Shown here piece after piece: positions 9,948-18,160 of a stretch of DNA of 64,000 nucleotides. The notes under the pieces are model-generated. The model made no database searches, was not told the DNA's origin, and saw only the letters and a list, made by a program, of their open reading frames with translations. Source of the stretch: Stieleria varia (GTDB lineage Bacteria > Planctomycetota > Planctomycetia > Pirellulales > Pirellulaceae); the NCBI RefSeq assembly GCF_038443385.1, contig NZ_CP151726.1:9655867-9719866 (forward strand). The letters are read 5' to 3'. The translations under genes were made by a program, and so were the position numbers. Within the stretch, counting starts at the first letter, position 1. Each line of letters begins with the position of its first letter.

Positions 9948-10077
9948 ACTGCATCGTCCGGTCTTGATTTTGGGATTAGCCGTTTTGGCGTTAGCCACGG
10001 TTGTGGCACGAAAACCGTGGCTAACGCCAAAACGGCTCATCTACCGAACCCACGTTCTAAGACTGGACGATGCACTA
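9948..10077. repeat. Palindromic repeat, family B copy 1
   Basis: A ~130-bp element whose ends pair (actgcatcgtccggtctt with aagactggacgatgcact, imperfect) and whose centre pairs again (gccgttttggcgttagccac with gtggctaacgccaaaacggc). A second copy in inverted orientation lies at 25302-25434, and a central fragment at 58078-58102. Confidence 0.8.
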
Positions 10078-10090
10078 CCCTTCATGACAC

Positions 10091-10121
10091 AAAAAAAGCC
10101 CGACCGGTGGGTCGGGCTTTT
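10091..10121 (-). terminator. Rho-independent terminator of the DUF3467 gene
   Basis: On the minus strand, a GC-rich stem aaaagcccgaccc/ggtcgggctttt is followed by a run of seven T residues, 40 bases after the stop codon at 10161. Stem and tract make this a textbook intrinsic terminator. The A-run on the plus strand could allow partial function in both directions. Confidence 0.85.
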
Positions 10122-10160
10122 CGCTTATTGATGCGTTGCCGGGATCAATCCAGGTCAGGC

Positions 10161-10553
10161 TCAGGCGTCCTTCGCGGGAGCAGCAGCCGGAGCTTGTTGC
10201 TGTTGCGTCAGGCCGGGACGAACTCGCTTGTTGATGTCGGTTTCCAAGACACCGAAAACGGCTTCGTGACGGGCGATCGACATTTGCAACGCGGCCAACA
10301 ATCGCTTGGCGGTGAAAAAGTTCACGATGATGCGTTGCTTGACTTCGATCGGATCCTTTGGCACGCCGATCGGTTGAGGATTCAAACCAAAGTCCACGAT
10401 CAGTTCTTCGGGTGATCCGGTGACGCGGCAGAAATTGGCATACGTTGCCAGCGCGTCATGGTCGTTGACCTGAACTTGAACGGGCTCTTGAGTTTGGGTT
10501 TGTGCTTTGGCGGCCGGTGCTGCTGCTGCTGGCTTGTCAGTGTTCTCTGCCAT
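10161..10553 (-). CDS. DUF3467 family protein
   Basis: A 130-residue small acidic protein. The core (residues about 30-110) matches the DUF3467 pattern: YANFCRVTGSPEELIVDFG near the start, then KQRIIVNFFTAKRLLAALQ, then a segment around FGVLETDINKRV. Ala/Gln-rich tails flank the core at both ends. The biochemical function of the family is not known to me. The ATG has tggag 10 bases upstream. The gene is followed by a strong intrinsic terminator and looks monocistronic. Confidence 0.85.
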   Translation of the reverse strand: MAENTDKPAAAAPAAKAQTQTQEPVQVQVNDHDALATYANFCRVTGSPEELIVDFGLNPQPIGVPKDPIEVKQRIIVNFFTAKRLLAALQMSIARHEAVFGVLETDINKRVRPGLTQQQQAPAAAPAKDA

Positions 10554-10872
10554 GGATGATTGTCTCCAAAAGACGGTGTGGTTCGGTCAGGCCCGTTAGG
10601 AGTGGATTCTCAAAACGATCATGAGCCGGGGGAAACGAAGGAATCGCTAATGACGAAACGCTCGTCATCAGCACCGAGAAACGGTCTCTTGCAACCATCC
10701 GCTTGTCGCGACGCTGCGAAGCGTATCGTAACGGCGAACAGAAACATCGAAAACCGATCGTGGATCAATTAGGAAGAAGTGAAAAGTGGATTGAAACAAA
10801 CGGGAGTTAAGCGACGGGGTTTGCGTAGTCTGGTGAGACTCAATGCACCATCATCGGTGCCAAACATTCCGA
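10554..10872. other. 319-bp spacer; no gene seen
   Basis: It lies between the 5' end of the DUF3467 gene and the 3' end of the export-like operon, all on the minus strand. A 70-codon plus-strand frame at 10560-10772 has no recognisable protein character. No strong hairpin was found after the M50 gene stop. Confidence 0.4.
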
Positions 10873-13116
10873 TCAGAATTCAAAGTTAAAGGTTTGTGCG
10901 ATAACTCTCCAAAGTCGTTGTCCGAGTGACTTGGGGTCGACATGTATTTTCGCGCTGCCTCGGTATCCAGGTCGAAAGGGCAAGTCCGATTCTTTGATCT
11001 CCAATGGCACCAATCCTTGATAGGTCACGCTCCGCGGTTTGACTTGGCCGGTCGTGGGATCGATTTCGGTTTGCAGGTCGCCGCCGGTTTGGCTGGCCAT
11101 CGAAGTGGACGTTGCCTCCAACGGTTCCATGGAACGTTCCTTGATCGTCCCGCTGAAGGTTTCCAGGCGTCGCGAATCAAGTTTCATGTCGACGGATTGA
11201 TTGGCACGAACCAGTTGTACATCACCTTGATCGATTGCCAGGACGGCTTTGAAGTTGTCACGTGAACCGATTTCGCAGATCAGGTCCTCTGAAGTCAACA
11301 TCGCTCCGATATTGTGTTTGTCCAAGGGCGAGCCGTGCCAGGAGGGCAAGCGTCCGTCTCCGGCGTCTTGGTTGGGTCGACGAGGCGGCGGAATGATGAA
11401 ACCGCTGATGGGCGCTTTGATGGTCAAACGGTCCAATTCGTCTTTGGTCTTGGCTTTCAGCTCAATGGTCGATTTCAGCAGGTCTTCTTGGGTTTGGATC
11501 TGGGCGGAAACCGAGCGATCGAATCGCATTTGTTTGCCGAGGTTTTCCAATCGCACGCGAGTGATTCGCTCTTGGCCTTCCAGTTCGGCGAGCTTGAATT
11601 CGAGTTCTGGGTTCTTCAGTTGAGCGATCGTGTCGCCGGCGCTGACTTCGGTACCCGGTTGAACGGTCCAAACGATTTGTCCCGGCGAGCCTGCGTAGAC
11701 GCGACCGGTTTCATTGGGTTCGATTTGGAAAGCACAATCGATGTGGTGGGGCAGCGGGATGTAGCACACGGCCGCGACGGCGGCTGCGAACACGCCGAGC
11801 GAGACCAGCAGATTGAAACGTTTCACTTTTGCAAGCCTCCCAGGAGTTCGGCAGAATTTCCAAGTTTGAATGATGGGCTGAGCGACCAAGCCGGCGAAAC
11901 CGATGACGGCGACCATCCGACCGATGGCTTCCAAGCCGTAGGGCTCCAGAACTTTGATCACGAACCAACAAATCGAGAACACGACGACCCAGCGATAAAT
12001 GACGCTGGCGATCGTGAACAAGGCAAAGAACAATTTGCCGCGGGTCGGCAAGAACGGGTCGTCTTGCAGTTCCAAGCCCAAGCAAAGTTTCTGAAAGCCA
12101 CGCTTAAGGACTTCGGTGCTCTTTTGACGGAGGTTGGGGATTTCCAACATGTCCATCAAAATGTAGTAACCGTCGAATCTCAGCAGCGGATTACCATTGA
12201 CCAGGACGGTGCTGACCACGTTGAGAAACATCATGTTCAGACACAAGTCATTGACCACGGTTCCCGATTCGCTGAACCACCAGACAAAGGTGGCGATGGA
12301 AGCGAGGATCATCTCGACGTAGATCCCGCCCGCGCCGATCCACACCCGTTTCCACTTGTTGGGCAACATCCAGGAGTCGGACACGTTGCAGTACAGACAG
12401 GGCGTGAACACGAGCAGCATGAAGCCGATCTCGTGACACTCACCCCCGAATTTCTTACAACTCAAACCGTGCCCGAACTCGTGCATGACTTTGACGATCG
12501 CCATCGTCGCACCGAGGATCAACCATCGATCGGCGGCAAAGAACTGCTGGAACGACGGCAGACGCGCGTACACGGTCTCGTACTGGCTGCCCAACAGCAT
12601 CGCCGCAGCGGCGCACAAGCAGCAGAAAAAGATCAATGCGGGGACGGTGAACACCCAACCCAACCAGGGCAGCATGCCGTTGAGAATCTTCTCGGGGTCA
12701 AATCCTTTGAACCGCAGGGCAAACACATTGGTGAATTTGCCAAGCAGTTCCTTGTTCGTTTTCTTGCGGCCGCGATGCCGCAACGCTTTGCCTTGACCGG
12801 GCGAGTTGCTGATCACCAGACCGCTGCGGTGCAGCATTCCGATGAACTGTTGCAGGTCGCCGAAGGTGATTTTCTGCGGTGCGAATCGCTGCTCGAAACC
12901 GTCTTTGATTTGCTGCAGACTGACGTGCCCGTCCAACATGTTCAGAATGAAGTACTCTTCGTCGTGAAAACGATAGTACTGCAATCCGACAGGCTCTTTG
13001 ACGACCCAATATCCGGTCCCCTGATAACGGTGACGGCTGCCGGTCAGGTCTGGACGCCGGCGCACCGTCAGCGGTCGTGATGAACTGCTGACAAGGGATT
13101 CGGCGAGCGTGGTCAT
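10873..13116 (-). CDS. PqqD-M50 protease-HlyD fusion membrane protein
   Basis: A 747-residue protein in three parts. Residues about 40-115 are PqqD-like (FHDEEYFILNMLDGHVSLQQ), a fold that binds peptide substrates in RiPP systems. Residues about 150-420 are a multi-pass site-2-protease-like (M50) region with zinc motif HEFGHG (about 212) and the partner motif NPLLRFDG (about 309). Residues about 430-720 are a HlyD-type barrel/lipoyl adaptor (TVQPGTEVSAGDTIAQL and IKAPISGFI). The architecture resembles YydH-like peptide zinc metalloproteases and M50-HlyD export components. It is the third gene of an operon after a GAF-HlyD and a HlyD gene (gaps of 72 and 80 bp). The substrate is unknown; a role in peptide processing or export is inferred. 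Confidence 0.85.
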   Translation of the reverse strand: MTTLAESLVSSSSRPLTVRRRPDLTGSRHRYQGTGYWVVKEPVGLQYYRFHDEEYFILNMLDGHVSLQQIKDGFEQRFAPQKITFGDLQQFIGMLHRSGLVISNSPGQGKALRHRGRKKTNKELLGKFTNVFALRFKGFDPEKILNGMLPWLGWVFTVPALIFFCCLCAAAAMLLGSQYETVYARLPSFQQFFAADRWLILGATMAIVKVMHEFGHGLSCKKFGGECHEIGFMLLVFTPCLYCNVSDSWMLPNKWKRVWIGAGGIYVEMILASIATFVWWFSESGTVVNDLCLNMMFLNVVSTVLVNGNPLLRFDGYYILMDMLEIPNLRQKSTEVLKRGFQKLCLGLELQDDPFLPTRGKLFFALFTIASVIYRWVVVFSICWFVIKVLEPYGLEAIGRMVAVIGFAGLVAQPIIQTWKFCRTPGRLAKVKRFNLLVSLGVFAAAVAAVCYIPLPHHIDCAFQIEPNETGRVYAGSPGQIVWTVQPGTEVSAGDTIAQLKNPELEFKLAELEGQERITRVRLENLGKQMRFDRSVSAQIQTQEDLLKSTIELKAKTKDELDRLTIKAPISGFIIPPPRRPNQDAGDGRLPSWHGSPLDKHNIGAMLTSEDLICEIGSRDNFKAVLAIDQGDVQLVRANQSVDMKLDSRRLETFSGTIKERSMEPLEATSTSMASQTGGDLQTEIDPTTGQVKPRSVTYQGLVPLEIKESDLPFRPGYRGSAKIHVDPKSLGQRLWRVIAQTFNFEF

Positions 13117-13196
13117 GACGGGACGGGGTGATCAGCGTGGAACGGGAGGATGAGAATCGAGAGCGAGGAATGGTCAGCGAGACTAAAAAGCAACGA

Positions 13197-14165
13197 TCAA
13201 AAGATTTGACCGCCTGAGGAGCGTTTGGCCGGGATGATGATCATGCGAGCGGTCATGCCTGGCTTGATCACCCAGTCGTTGCCCACACGTTGATTCTCAA
13301 TACTGGCCCAGATGCGGTATTGGTGATTCATGTCCAACTCGGTGCTGACGTACTCGATCACCGCATCGATCTCAAGTCTACGGTCTTCGCCATCACCGGT
13401 ACCGGTGGTAATCAGGATCTTGACGGGAGTACCGATCTTGACCGAACCGGCGTAACGCAAAGCGTTTATGTCGCCTTCCACTCTCAACCGGTCCATTTGC
13501 ACCAGTTCAGCGATGGGACTGCCGGGCTGGACCCACTCGCCCAACTGAGCGATGCGAGTTTCGACGAATGCGTCAAAGTCTGCTTTGATCTCTCGCATCG
13601 AAATGTCGCTTTTCGCCAGTTCCGTTTCGAATCGTTTGGCCATATAAACAGCCTTTGCCGTTCTCATCTGCAGTTCGGCCAACTCGATTCGCAAGTCGGC
13701 GCGTTGGGCTTCGAGGATTTTCTTTTCGACTTCGAACGACGGCGCGGCACCCTTCTTGCCCAAATCGACGTATGCCTTGGCTTCTTCTTTGGCGATCAGC
13801 GCGCTGCTGACCGCGTCCTTGTAGTTGACGTCATTGGCGGCGTTGAGTTCCGCTTCTTTTTCTTCGGCTTGTTTCAATTGCAATTGCAATTGCGACTGCT
13901 TGTCATCGACCACCGCCAGCACGTCGCCCTTCTTGACCGTCATGCCTTCTTCGACATTCAACTTAACGAGCTTGCCTTGCGATTCGGCCGGCAGTCTCGT
14001 CTTGTTGATGTACTGCACCATGCAGTGCTCGGCTTCGATGCCGACAGGAGTTTCGGTTTCCGGGGGTGCCGGCTGTTGGGCGTGGACGATCATAGCCGTG
14101 CAAGCGCATGCCAGGGTGGCCGCAGCGGAAAGCATGACGGCGATGTTGGGAAGTCGGAATCGCAT
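13197..14165 (-). CDS. HlyD/RND-type periplasmic adaptor
   Basis: A 322-residue protein with an N-terminal signal peptide (residues about 8-30, ending HAQQ). The half-lipoyl motif GKLVKLNVEEGMTVKKGDVL (about 63-82) is followed by a long alpha-helical hairpin (about 90-185, Gln/Glu/Lys/Ala-rich) and a beta-barrel region (LGEWVQPGSPIAELVQMDRL). This is the layout of membrane fusion proteins that link an inner-membrane pump to the outer membrane. It is the second gene of the operon, between GAF-HlyD and PqqD-M50-HlyD. No ABC or RND pump lies next to it, so the pump is either encoded elsewhere or replaced by the M50 membrane protein. Confidence 0.87.
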   Translation of the reverse strand: MRFRLPNIAVMLSAAATLACACTAMIVHAQQPAPPETETPVGIEAEHCMVQYINKTRLPAESQGKLVKLNVEEGMTVKKGDVLAVVDDKQSQLQLQLKQAEEKEAELNAANDVNYKDAVSSALIAKEEAKAYVDLGKKGAAPSFEVEKKILEAQRADLRIELAELQMRTAKAVYMAKRFETELAKSDISMREIKADFDAFVETRIAQLGEWVQPGSPIAELVQMDRLRVEGDINALRYAGSVKIGTPVKILITTGTGDGEDRRLEIDAVIEYVSTELDMNHQYRIWASIENQRVGNDWVIKPGMTARMIIIPAKRSSGGQIF

Positions 14166-14237
14166 CGTGATGTCTTGGGAATGAAGGAGAAACTGACGGC
14201 GGTGAAATTTGAGGACGCGTGAGCAAGAGGGTTGGTG

Positions 14238-16301
14238 TTAGAAGAAGAACTTGCAGCACCACTCGTAGATTTCGTGGAAGAACACAAAGCCGCTGGGACG
14301 TCGGCCACATTTGATCTTGGCGATCACTTTCGAACCCGGTCGCGGATCCATCTTCAGCAACTCTTCCTGCACCGGCTGGGCTTTCATCTCGATCACCGCC
14401 CCGTGCTCTTCGTGCGATTCGGCGCGTCGTGAGATCGTGTCCAAATCCAACGACGCGGTCATCGGGTCGTCGCTCGGATTGGTTGCCAAAATGTAGGTCA
14501 CATCCAAAGCCTTCTTGTCTGGATTCTCATGGATGTATTGGTCCAAGTGACCCTCGCGTTTCTCGGGCAACTCCAGATCCAGGTAGTAGGGTTCGTCCAA
14601 GTTAGCTATTTCCAGCAGAACCTGCCCCGTCATGATCGGTCGACTTCGCAGCGTTTGCTCGACATCCCAAGACGTCACGATTCCGTCGATGGGCGACGTG
14701 ATGGTCAGTTGCTTGTCACGCTCCATCTGCAGCGCCAGTTTTTGATTGATGACCTTCAACTGGGTCAGCAACTCGTTCTCTTCGCCCTGCAAATTCTGAA
14801 ACGCTTGGCGCTCGCTGGGATCAAACGATCGGTTTCGCAACTGCGCCGAGACCCGACTCAGCTCCGTGTCGGTGGTCTGTCGCTGACCCAGCAAATCGGC
14901 GATCTGAATCTCCAAATCTCGATTGCGCAGTCGAACGAGCGTTTGGCCCTTGGTCACTTTGGTGTTGTGAGTCACCAAAACCTCGATGACTTCGCCATCA
15001 ACAGCCGCGAAAACCTGACGACGCTCGGTCGGTCGCAGCGTGCCTTCGGCCTCGAGGTTGAAATCTTTGGGGATGAAGATCAAACCGAGGGCAACCAATG
15101 CGATCAACGCGGCGATGCCGATGGTCTTGGGCAGGGTGCGAGCCCGGAGCACCCAAGTCGCGCGGCCGAGAGCCCGCCAAACGGGCATCAAGAACAGGTT
15201 GGTGTGCGAACGTGAGTTGGCGATCGCGCGGGTACCGTGCTCGTAAACGAGGTCACAGCGGGCGCGAAAAATCTCTTTGGGGATGTCCGTTTCGATTTGC
15301 TCGATGATCAAAGCGCCGATGACTTCGCCACGGTGAGCGTTGTCGCGATCGATTTCGCCGGCTGCGCCGGTTTCTTCTTCGGTGCCCAGCTTTCTCTGTG
15401 GCTCACGCAACGGCAGCACGGCGATGTTTCGACCGTAGGATTGATCGACGTAGTCTTCCAGGGCTTCTTCGATCTGCGGAGGCAAGTCTTCCGTGGTACC
15501 GTCGTGCCAAAGTGGCTCGCCGGCTGCGACCACGCGAGTGGCCAAGTTGTTCAGCGCGGAAACGATGTTGGACCGATTTTCGATCGTGTCCTGGCCGCTG
15601 ATCGCTTGCACCTTGCACTTGCCGCCTTTCTTGATCGCCACGCTGACGCGGTCGCAGCCGATCAGCCGGCGGCCTTCGTTGGCCACGATGTAGGCGGTTT
15701 CCTTGAGGTCCAATGACTCGTGGGAGGCGCGTGCGAACGAGTCTGCTTGCTGCCACAGAACTTGACGATCGCCATAGGCACGCAGCTTTTGACTTCGCAG
15801 CCATTCGGCCGCCAAACCGCACATCTGCTCCAGGAATCGCAAGTAACCGCGTTGGGTTTCCGGAGCCGTGTCGGGACGCTGAAAGACTTCGATCAATCCG
15901 TCTTTCTGGCCGTCGTGGGCGAGAGAGCCAAGCACGAGTAGATATCGAGTCGGGTTTCCTTCGGCATCGCCGTCGGTCGTTCCGCTGTAAGGAGGCACCA
16001 GCAAGGACTGGCCCGAATTGGCCACGCGTTGGATCAAACGCTTGTGACGGGTCGCGTCGTCGGAATCGCTCGACAGAATCGATGGCTCCGCGTTGATCTG
16101 ATACTGCAGCTTCAACTGGCGATCGTCGTCCAGCAACCAAATCGCTCCGCCCGCCGCCGCCAATGCCGTGATCACCCGCGTCAACAACTCGGGATAAAAC
16201 TCCTCGGCGGTCGCACCGCTTTTGGCGAGGGCCGCGATTTCATTGACCAAGCCACGGATCTGTGCCTTGGTTTCTTCGACGGTTTGTTGGTTGACCGACA
16301 T
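14238..16301 (-). CDS. GAF domain-HlyD fusion protein
   Basis: A 687-residue protein from the chosen ATG (MSVNQQTVEETKAQ). The frame is open for 72 more codons upstream, but that stretch is Arg/Pro-rich and unlike protein. Residues about 25-330 hold one or two GAF-like sensory domains (GGAIWLLDDDRQLKLQY; later GCDRVSVAIKKGGKCKVQAISG). A single transmembrane segment follows (about 400-418, IAALIALVALGLIFIP), then a HlyD adaptor (VDGEVIEVLVTHNTKVTKGQ, a helical hairpin, and ITSPIDGIVTSWDV). The cytoplasmic GAF part probably senses a ligand and the periplasmic part joins the export complex; this is inferred from topology. It is the first gene of the three-gene operon. Confidence 0.84.
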   Translation of the reverse strand: MSVNQQTVEETKAQIRGLVNEIAALAKSGATAEEFYPELLTRVITALAAAGGAIWLLDDDRQLKLQYQINAEPSILSSDSDDATRHKRLIQRVANSGQSLLVPPYSGTTDGDAEGNPTRYLLVLGSLAHDGQKDGLIEVFQRPDTAPETQRGYLRFLEQMCGLAAEWLRSQKLRAYGDRQVLWQQADSFARASHESLDLKETAYIVANEGRRLIGCDRVSVAIKKGGKCKVQAISGQDTIENRSNIVSALNNLATRVVAAGEPLWHDGTTEDLPPQIEEALEDYVDQSYGRNIAVLPLREPQRKLGTEEETGAAGEIDRDNAHRGEVIGALIIEQIETDIPKEIFRARCDLVYEHGTRAIANSRSHTNLFLMPVWRALGRATWVLRARTLPKTIGIAALIALVALGLIFIPKDFNLEAEGTLRPTERRQVFAAVDGEVIEVLVTHNTKVTKGQTLVRLRNRDLEIQIADLLGQRQTTDTELSRVSAQLRNRSFDPSERQAFQNLQGEENELLTQLKVINQKLALQMERDKQLTITSPIDGIVTSWDVEQTLRSRPIMTGQVLLEIANLDEPYYLDLELPEKREGHLDQYIHENPDKKALDVTYILATNPSDDPMTASLDLDTISRRAESHEEHGAVIEMKAQPVQEELLKMDPRPGSKVIAKIKCGRRPSGFVFFHEIYEWCCKFFF

Positions 16302-16627
16302 GTTGGCGATTTGCTTGCGATAGGGAAGCGTTTGATCGGGTGAATTGGGCGACAGTACTGAAATCCCACACGCGTTTCCATGTTGACCTGCGACAAAGAT
16401 GCCGATTCGGTCGCGCTGGGGGCGTGGTGTGTCGGTTCTGGCGGATGGTCGGCCCATTTGCGGCGGTGCTGCTATCAAAAGCACCCCGCGGTGAACCAAT
16501 CCAGATCCCCTCGTCAAACCGCGGATTCGGCCGTTTTCTCGACGCTATTCCGCTTTTTGCCTCCGTGTCGGTGGACAGTTTATACAAATTGTATATACTC
16601 GTCCAGAGAGAAATTCACAGGAACTGC
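16302..16627. other. Divergent intergenic region, 326 bp; no gene seen
   Basis: It separates the export-like operon (minus) from the small gene at 16628 (plus) and must hold both promoters. The AT-rich segment 16578-16602 stands out in GC-rich surroundings. Open frames here look like chance extensions of the neighbouring genes. Confidence 0.5.
16582..16596. promoter_or_regulatory. Perfect AT-rich palindrome, candidate operator/promoter
   Basis: tataca-aat-tgtata is a perfect 6+3+6 inverted repeat, 31 bases before the ATG at 16628. The overlapping tatact resembles a -10 element. It could be an operator for the small gene or the divergent export-like operon. The assignment is inferred from position and symmetry. 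Confidence 0.45.
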
Positions 16628-17131
16628 ATGACCACACCCCCACCTGATGACCGAGCGACCTTTGACGGTCACGCGGGCGCCGACAACCAAGCCCAGGCGA
16701 ATCATTCGCGGGTGAATCATTCGCAGGCGGTCACTGGTGAGATCGACGCCCGGGCCGCCTTGGGTGGGCTGCAGCAGGAACTCAATCGGCTGCAGCGATC
16801 GATTCGGATTGCCATTCAGCAACAATTGGCGTCGATGGCAGGTCAGTCGCTCGGTTCGATCGCCGCCAATCGGGAATTGGTCGAAACGATCCAAGCGATG
16901 CTGGAGAACCACGGTCTGCGGGTCCGTTGCAACGAGTGCGGTCACCCGGCGATTCTGCGAGTCTCGGTTCGCCCCGGTTGTGCATCCGGCGTGTTCGTCT
17001 TTGATCACACGATCGAAGGTCGCCGAACGTTTCATGGCGGCAAGACGGTGCTGCCGCTGATTCAATTGGTTTCTAAACCGCCGAGAAAGAAACGGGCCCC
17101 CAGCGGCAAGAACACCCGCGTCGCGTCGTAG
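16628..17131 (+). CDS. Hypothetical protein with one CxxC pair
   Basis: A 167-residue protein. I chose the ATG of MTTPPPDD because it follows the AT-rich palindrome and an agga 7 bases upstream; the frame is open further upstream, but only through the intergenic region. Residues about 40-90 are helical (LGGLQQELNRLQRSIRIAIQ). A basic C-terminal region has a single knuckle CNECGHP (about 102-108), then beta-like sequence and a Lys/Arg-rich tail (KPPRKKRAPSGKN). This could be half of a zinc ribbon that pairs by dimerisation, or a nucleic-acid-binding tail. No family is recognised. Confidence 0.7.
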   Translation: MTTPPPDDRATFDGHAGADNQAQANHSRVNHSQAVTGEIDARAALGGLQQELNRLQRSIRIAIQQQLASMAGQSLGSIAANRELVETIQAMLENHGLRVRCNECGHPAILRVSVRPGCASGVFVFDHTIEGRRTFHGGKTVLPLIQLVSKPPRKKRAPSGKNTRVAS

Positions 17132-17142
17132 TCACGGGCTGC

Positions 17143-17148
17143 TATCAT
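17143..17148 (+). promoter_or_regulatory. Possible -10 element placed for a leaderless transcript
   Basis: tatcat lies 7 bases before the ATG at 17156, inside gctatcatttcg. The same 12-mer precedes the methyltransferase ATG at 24473. No convincing -35 is seen here. If used, transcription would start at or within a base or two of the ATG. Confidence 0.35.
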
Positions 17149-17155
17149 TTCGGGC

Positions 17156-17707
17156 ATGAACACTCCTTCACCTGAAAGCCAACCGGCTCCCACCGCTGAA
17201 CAAGCCGCCCAAATGCTGACCGCTGCGATCGGCCAGATCCAGTACGCACGGGACTACACGCTGCAATTGCTCGACGAGACGCCCACGGAGACTTGGTTCG
17301 ATATCCCGTCGGGATTGCCGAGCAACATCGCGTGGCAAGTCGGACACCTGACCGTCAGCCAGTACGGACTGCTGCTGTTCCGACTGCGAGGTCGTCAAGA
17401 CGAAGACCTTGAGTTAATCCCGAGCCGATTTCGCAAGGCCTACTCACGCGGGTCGACGCCATCGAGTGACATCGACAAGCAGCTCAGTGCGAGCGAGCTT
17501 CGTGACCGCATGGACCGTGTCCACGCGATTGCGATGAAGACACTTGTGGAGATCAGCGTGGAGACGCTGCTTGAATCCGAAGAGATGCCTTACGCGGTTT
17601 ATCCCAACAAGCTCGGCGCGATTCTGTTTTGTCCGCTTCACGAACAGATCCACGCCGGCCAAATCGGCTTGATCCGCCGCGCACTGGGCTTGGCACCGGT
17701 TCGCTGA
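17156..17707 (+). CDS. DinB-family protein
   Basis: A 183-residue protein of the DinB/YfiT four-helix-bundle superfamily (DinB_2 type). The metal-ligand histidines are in the expected places: WQVGHLTVSQYG (His about 64) and HEQIHAGQIGLIRR (His about 161 and 165). Family members bind divalent metal, and some act as thiol transferases, but most have unknown substrates. The length fits the family. The ATG has no Shine-Dalgarno site, and a possible -10 element sits directly upstream, which suggests a leaderless mRNA. It is the last core gene before the SIR2-TIR island. Confidence 0.82.
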   Translation: MNTPSPESQPAPTAEQAAQMLTAAIGQIQYARDYTLQLLDETPTETWFDIPSGLPSNIAWQVGHLTVSQYGLLLFRLRGRQDEDLELIPSRFRKAYSRGSTPSSDIDKQLSASELRDRMDRVHAIAMKTLVEISVETLLESEEMPYAVYPNKLGAILFCPLHEQIHAGQIGLIRRALGLAPVR

Positions 17708-17737
17708 TCACTTGGGTCGATCGCGAAAAGTTCCGGT

Positions 17738-17756
17738 AGGCCATGCTTTGCATGAC
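17738..17756. repeat. Small palindrome (family F), inverted copy
   Basis: aggccatgctttgcatgac is, on the other strand, a near match (17 of 19) to gtcatgcacagcatgacct at 17854-17872 and at 24399-24417. This shows that the 30-bp direct repeat is part of a dispersed hairpin family. Confidence 0.6.
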
Positions 17757-17848
17757 GCCATCCGTTCATCACAACCCAGTCGCACCGGGCCTCACGAAGA
17801 GTTTCTCCTGGGAACTAGGCCACCAGGGTTGAAGAGGAGCGATCCGAA

Positions 17849-17878
17849 TTTCGTCATGCACAGCATGACCTACGACTG
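17849..17878. repeat. 30-bp direct repeat, left copy
   Basis: Begins atttcgtcatgcacagcatg and is identical over 30 bases to 24394-24423, on either side of the SIR2-TIR/STAND operon. The core gtcatgc-aca-gcatgac is a perfect hairpin. It could be an insertion boundary or simply two copies of a dispersed palindrome. Confidence 0.7.
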
Positions 17879-18160
17879 TACGGTGAGAAAGACGTGCCGC
17901 AATTCGTCCAACTGCTGAAACTGGTGGAGACAGACCACTTTTATGCCACGTCACTTTGGCAGCATGAGGACCAACACACGATTCCTGTGATGTTGAGTGA
18001 TGAGTGTCATTTAATATCGGTAGTCGTCTGTCCCCAGTAGGCAAGGCGGGATTCTGGACGCCGGCACAAAAAGGACTGATGGGTGAAATTCCTATCCCAT
18101 CAGTTACACTGGTTTGCATCGGTTGATTCGGTCATGATAACTTGGTGAAGGACGATTCTA

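Larger units (their letters stand above)
17708..18160. other. 453-bp spacer before the SIR2-TIR operon; repeats only
   Basis: It contains an inverted pair of a small palindrome at 17738-17756 and within 17849-17878. The remaining sequence shows no coding character. The promoter of the downstream operon should lie in 17880-18150, but no confident -35/-10 pair is visible. Confidence 0.5.

Noticed and set aside
11314..13080. A 588-codon plus-strand open frame opposite the PqqD-M50-HlyD gene
   Set aside because: Antisense to a gene with intact zinc-protease and lipoyl motifs. The translation is His/Gln/Asp-rich without any domain.
13290..14222. A 310-codon plus-strand open frame opposite the HlyD adaptor gene
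   Set aside because: Shadow of the adaptor gene; Phe/Asp-rich composition results from the complementary codon pattern.
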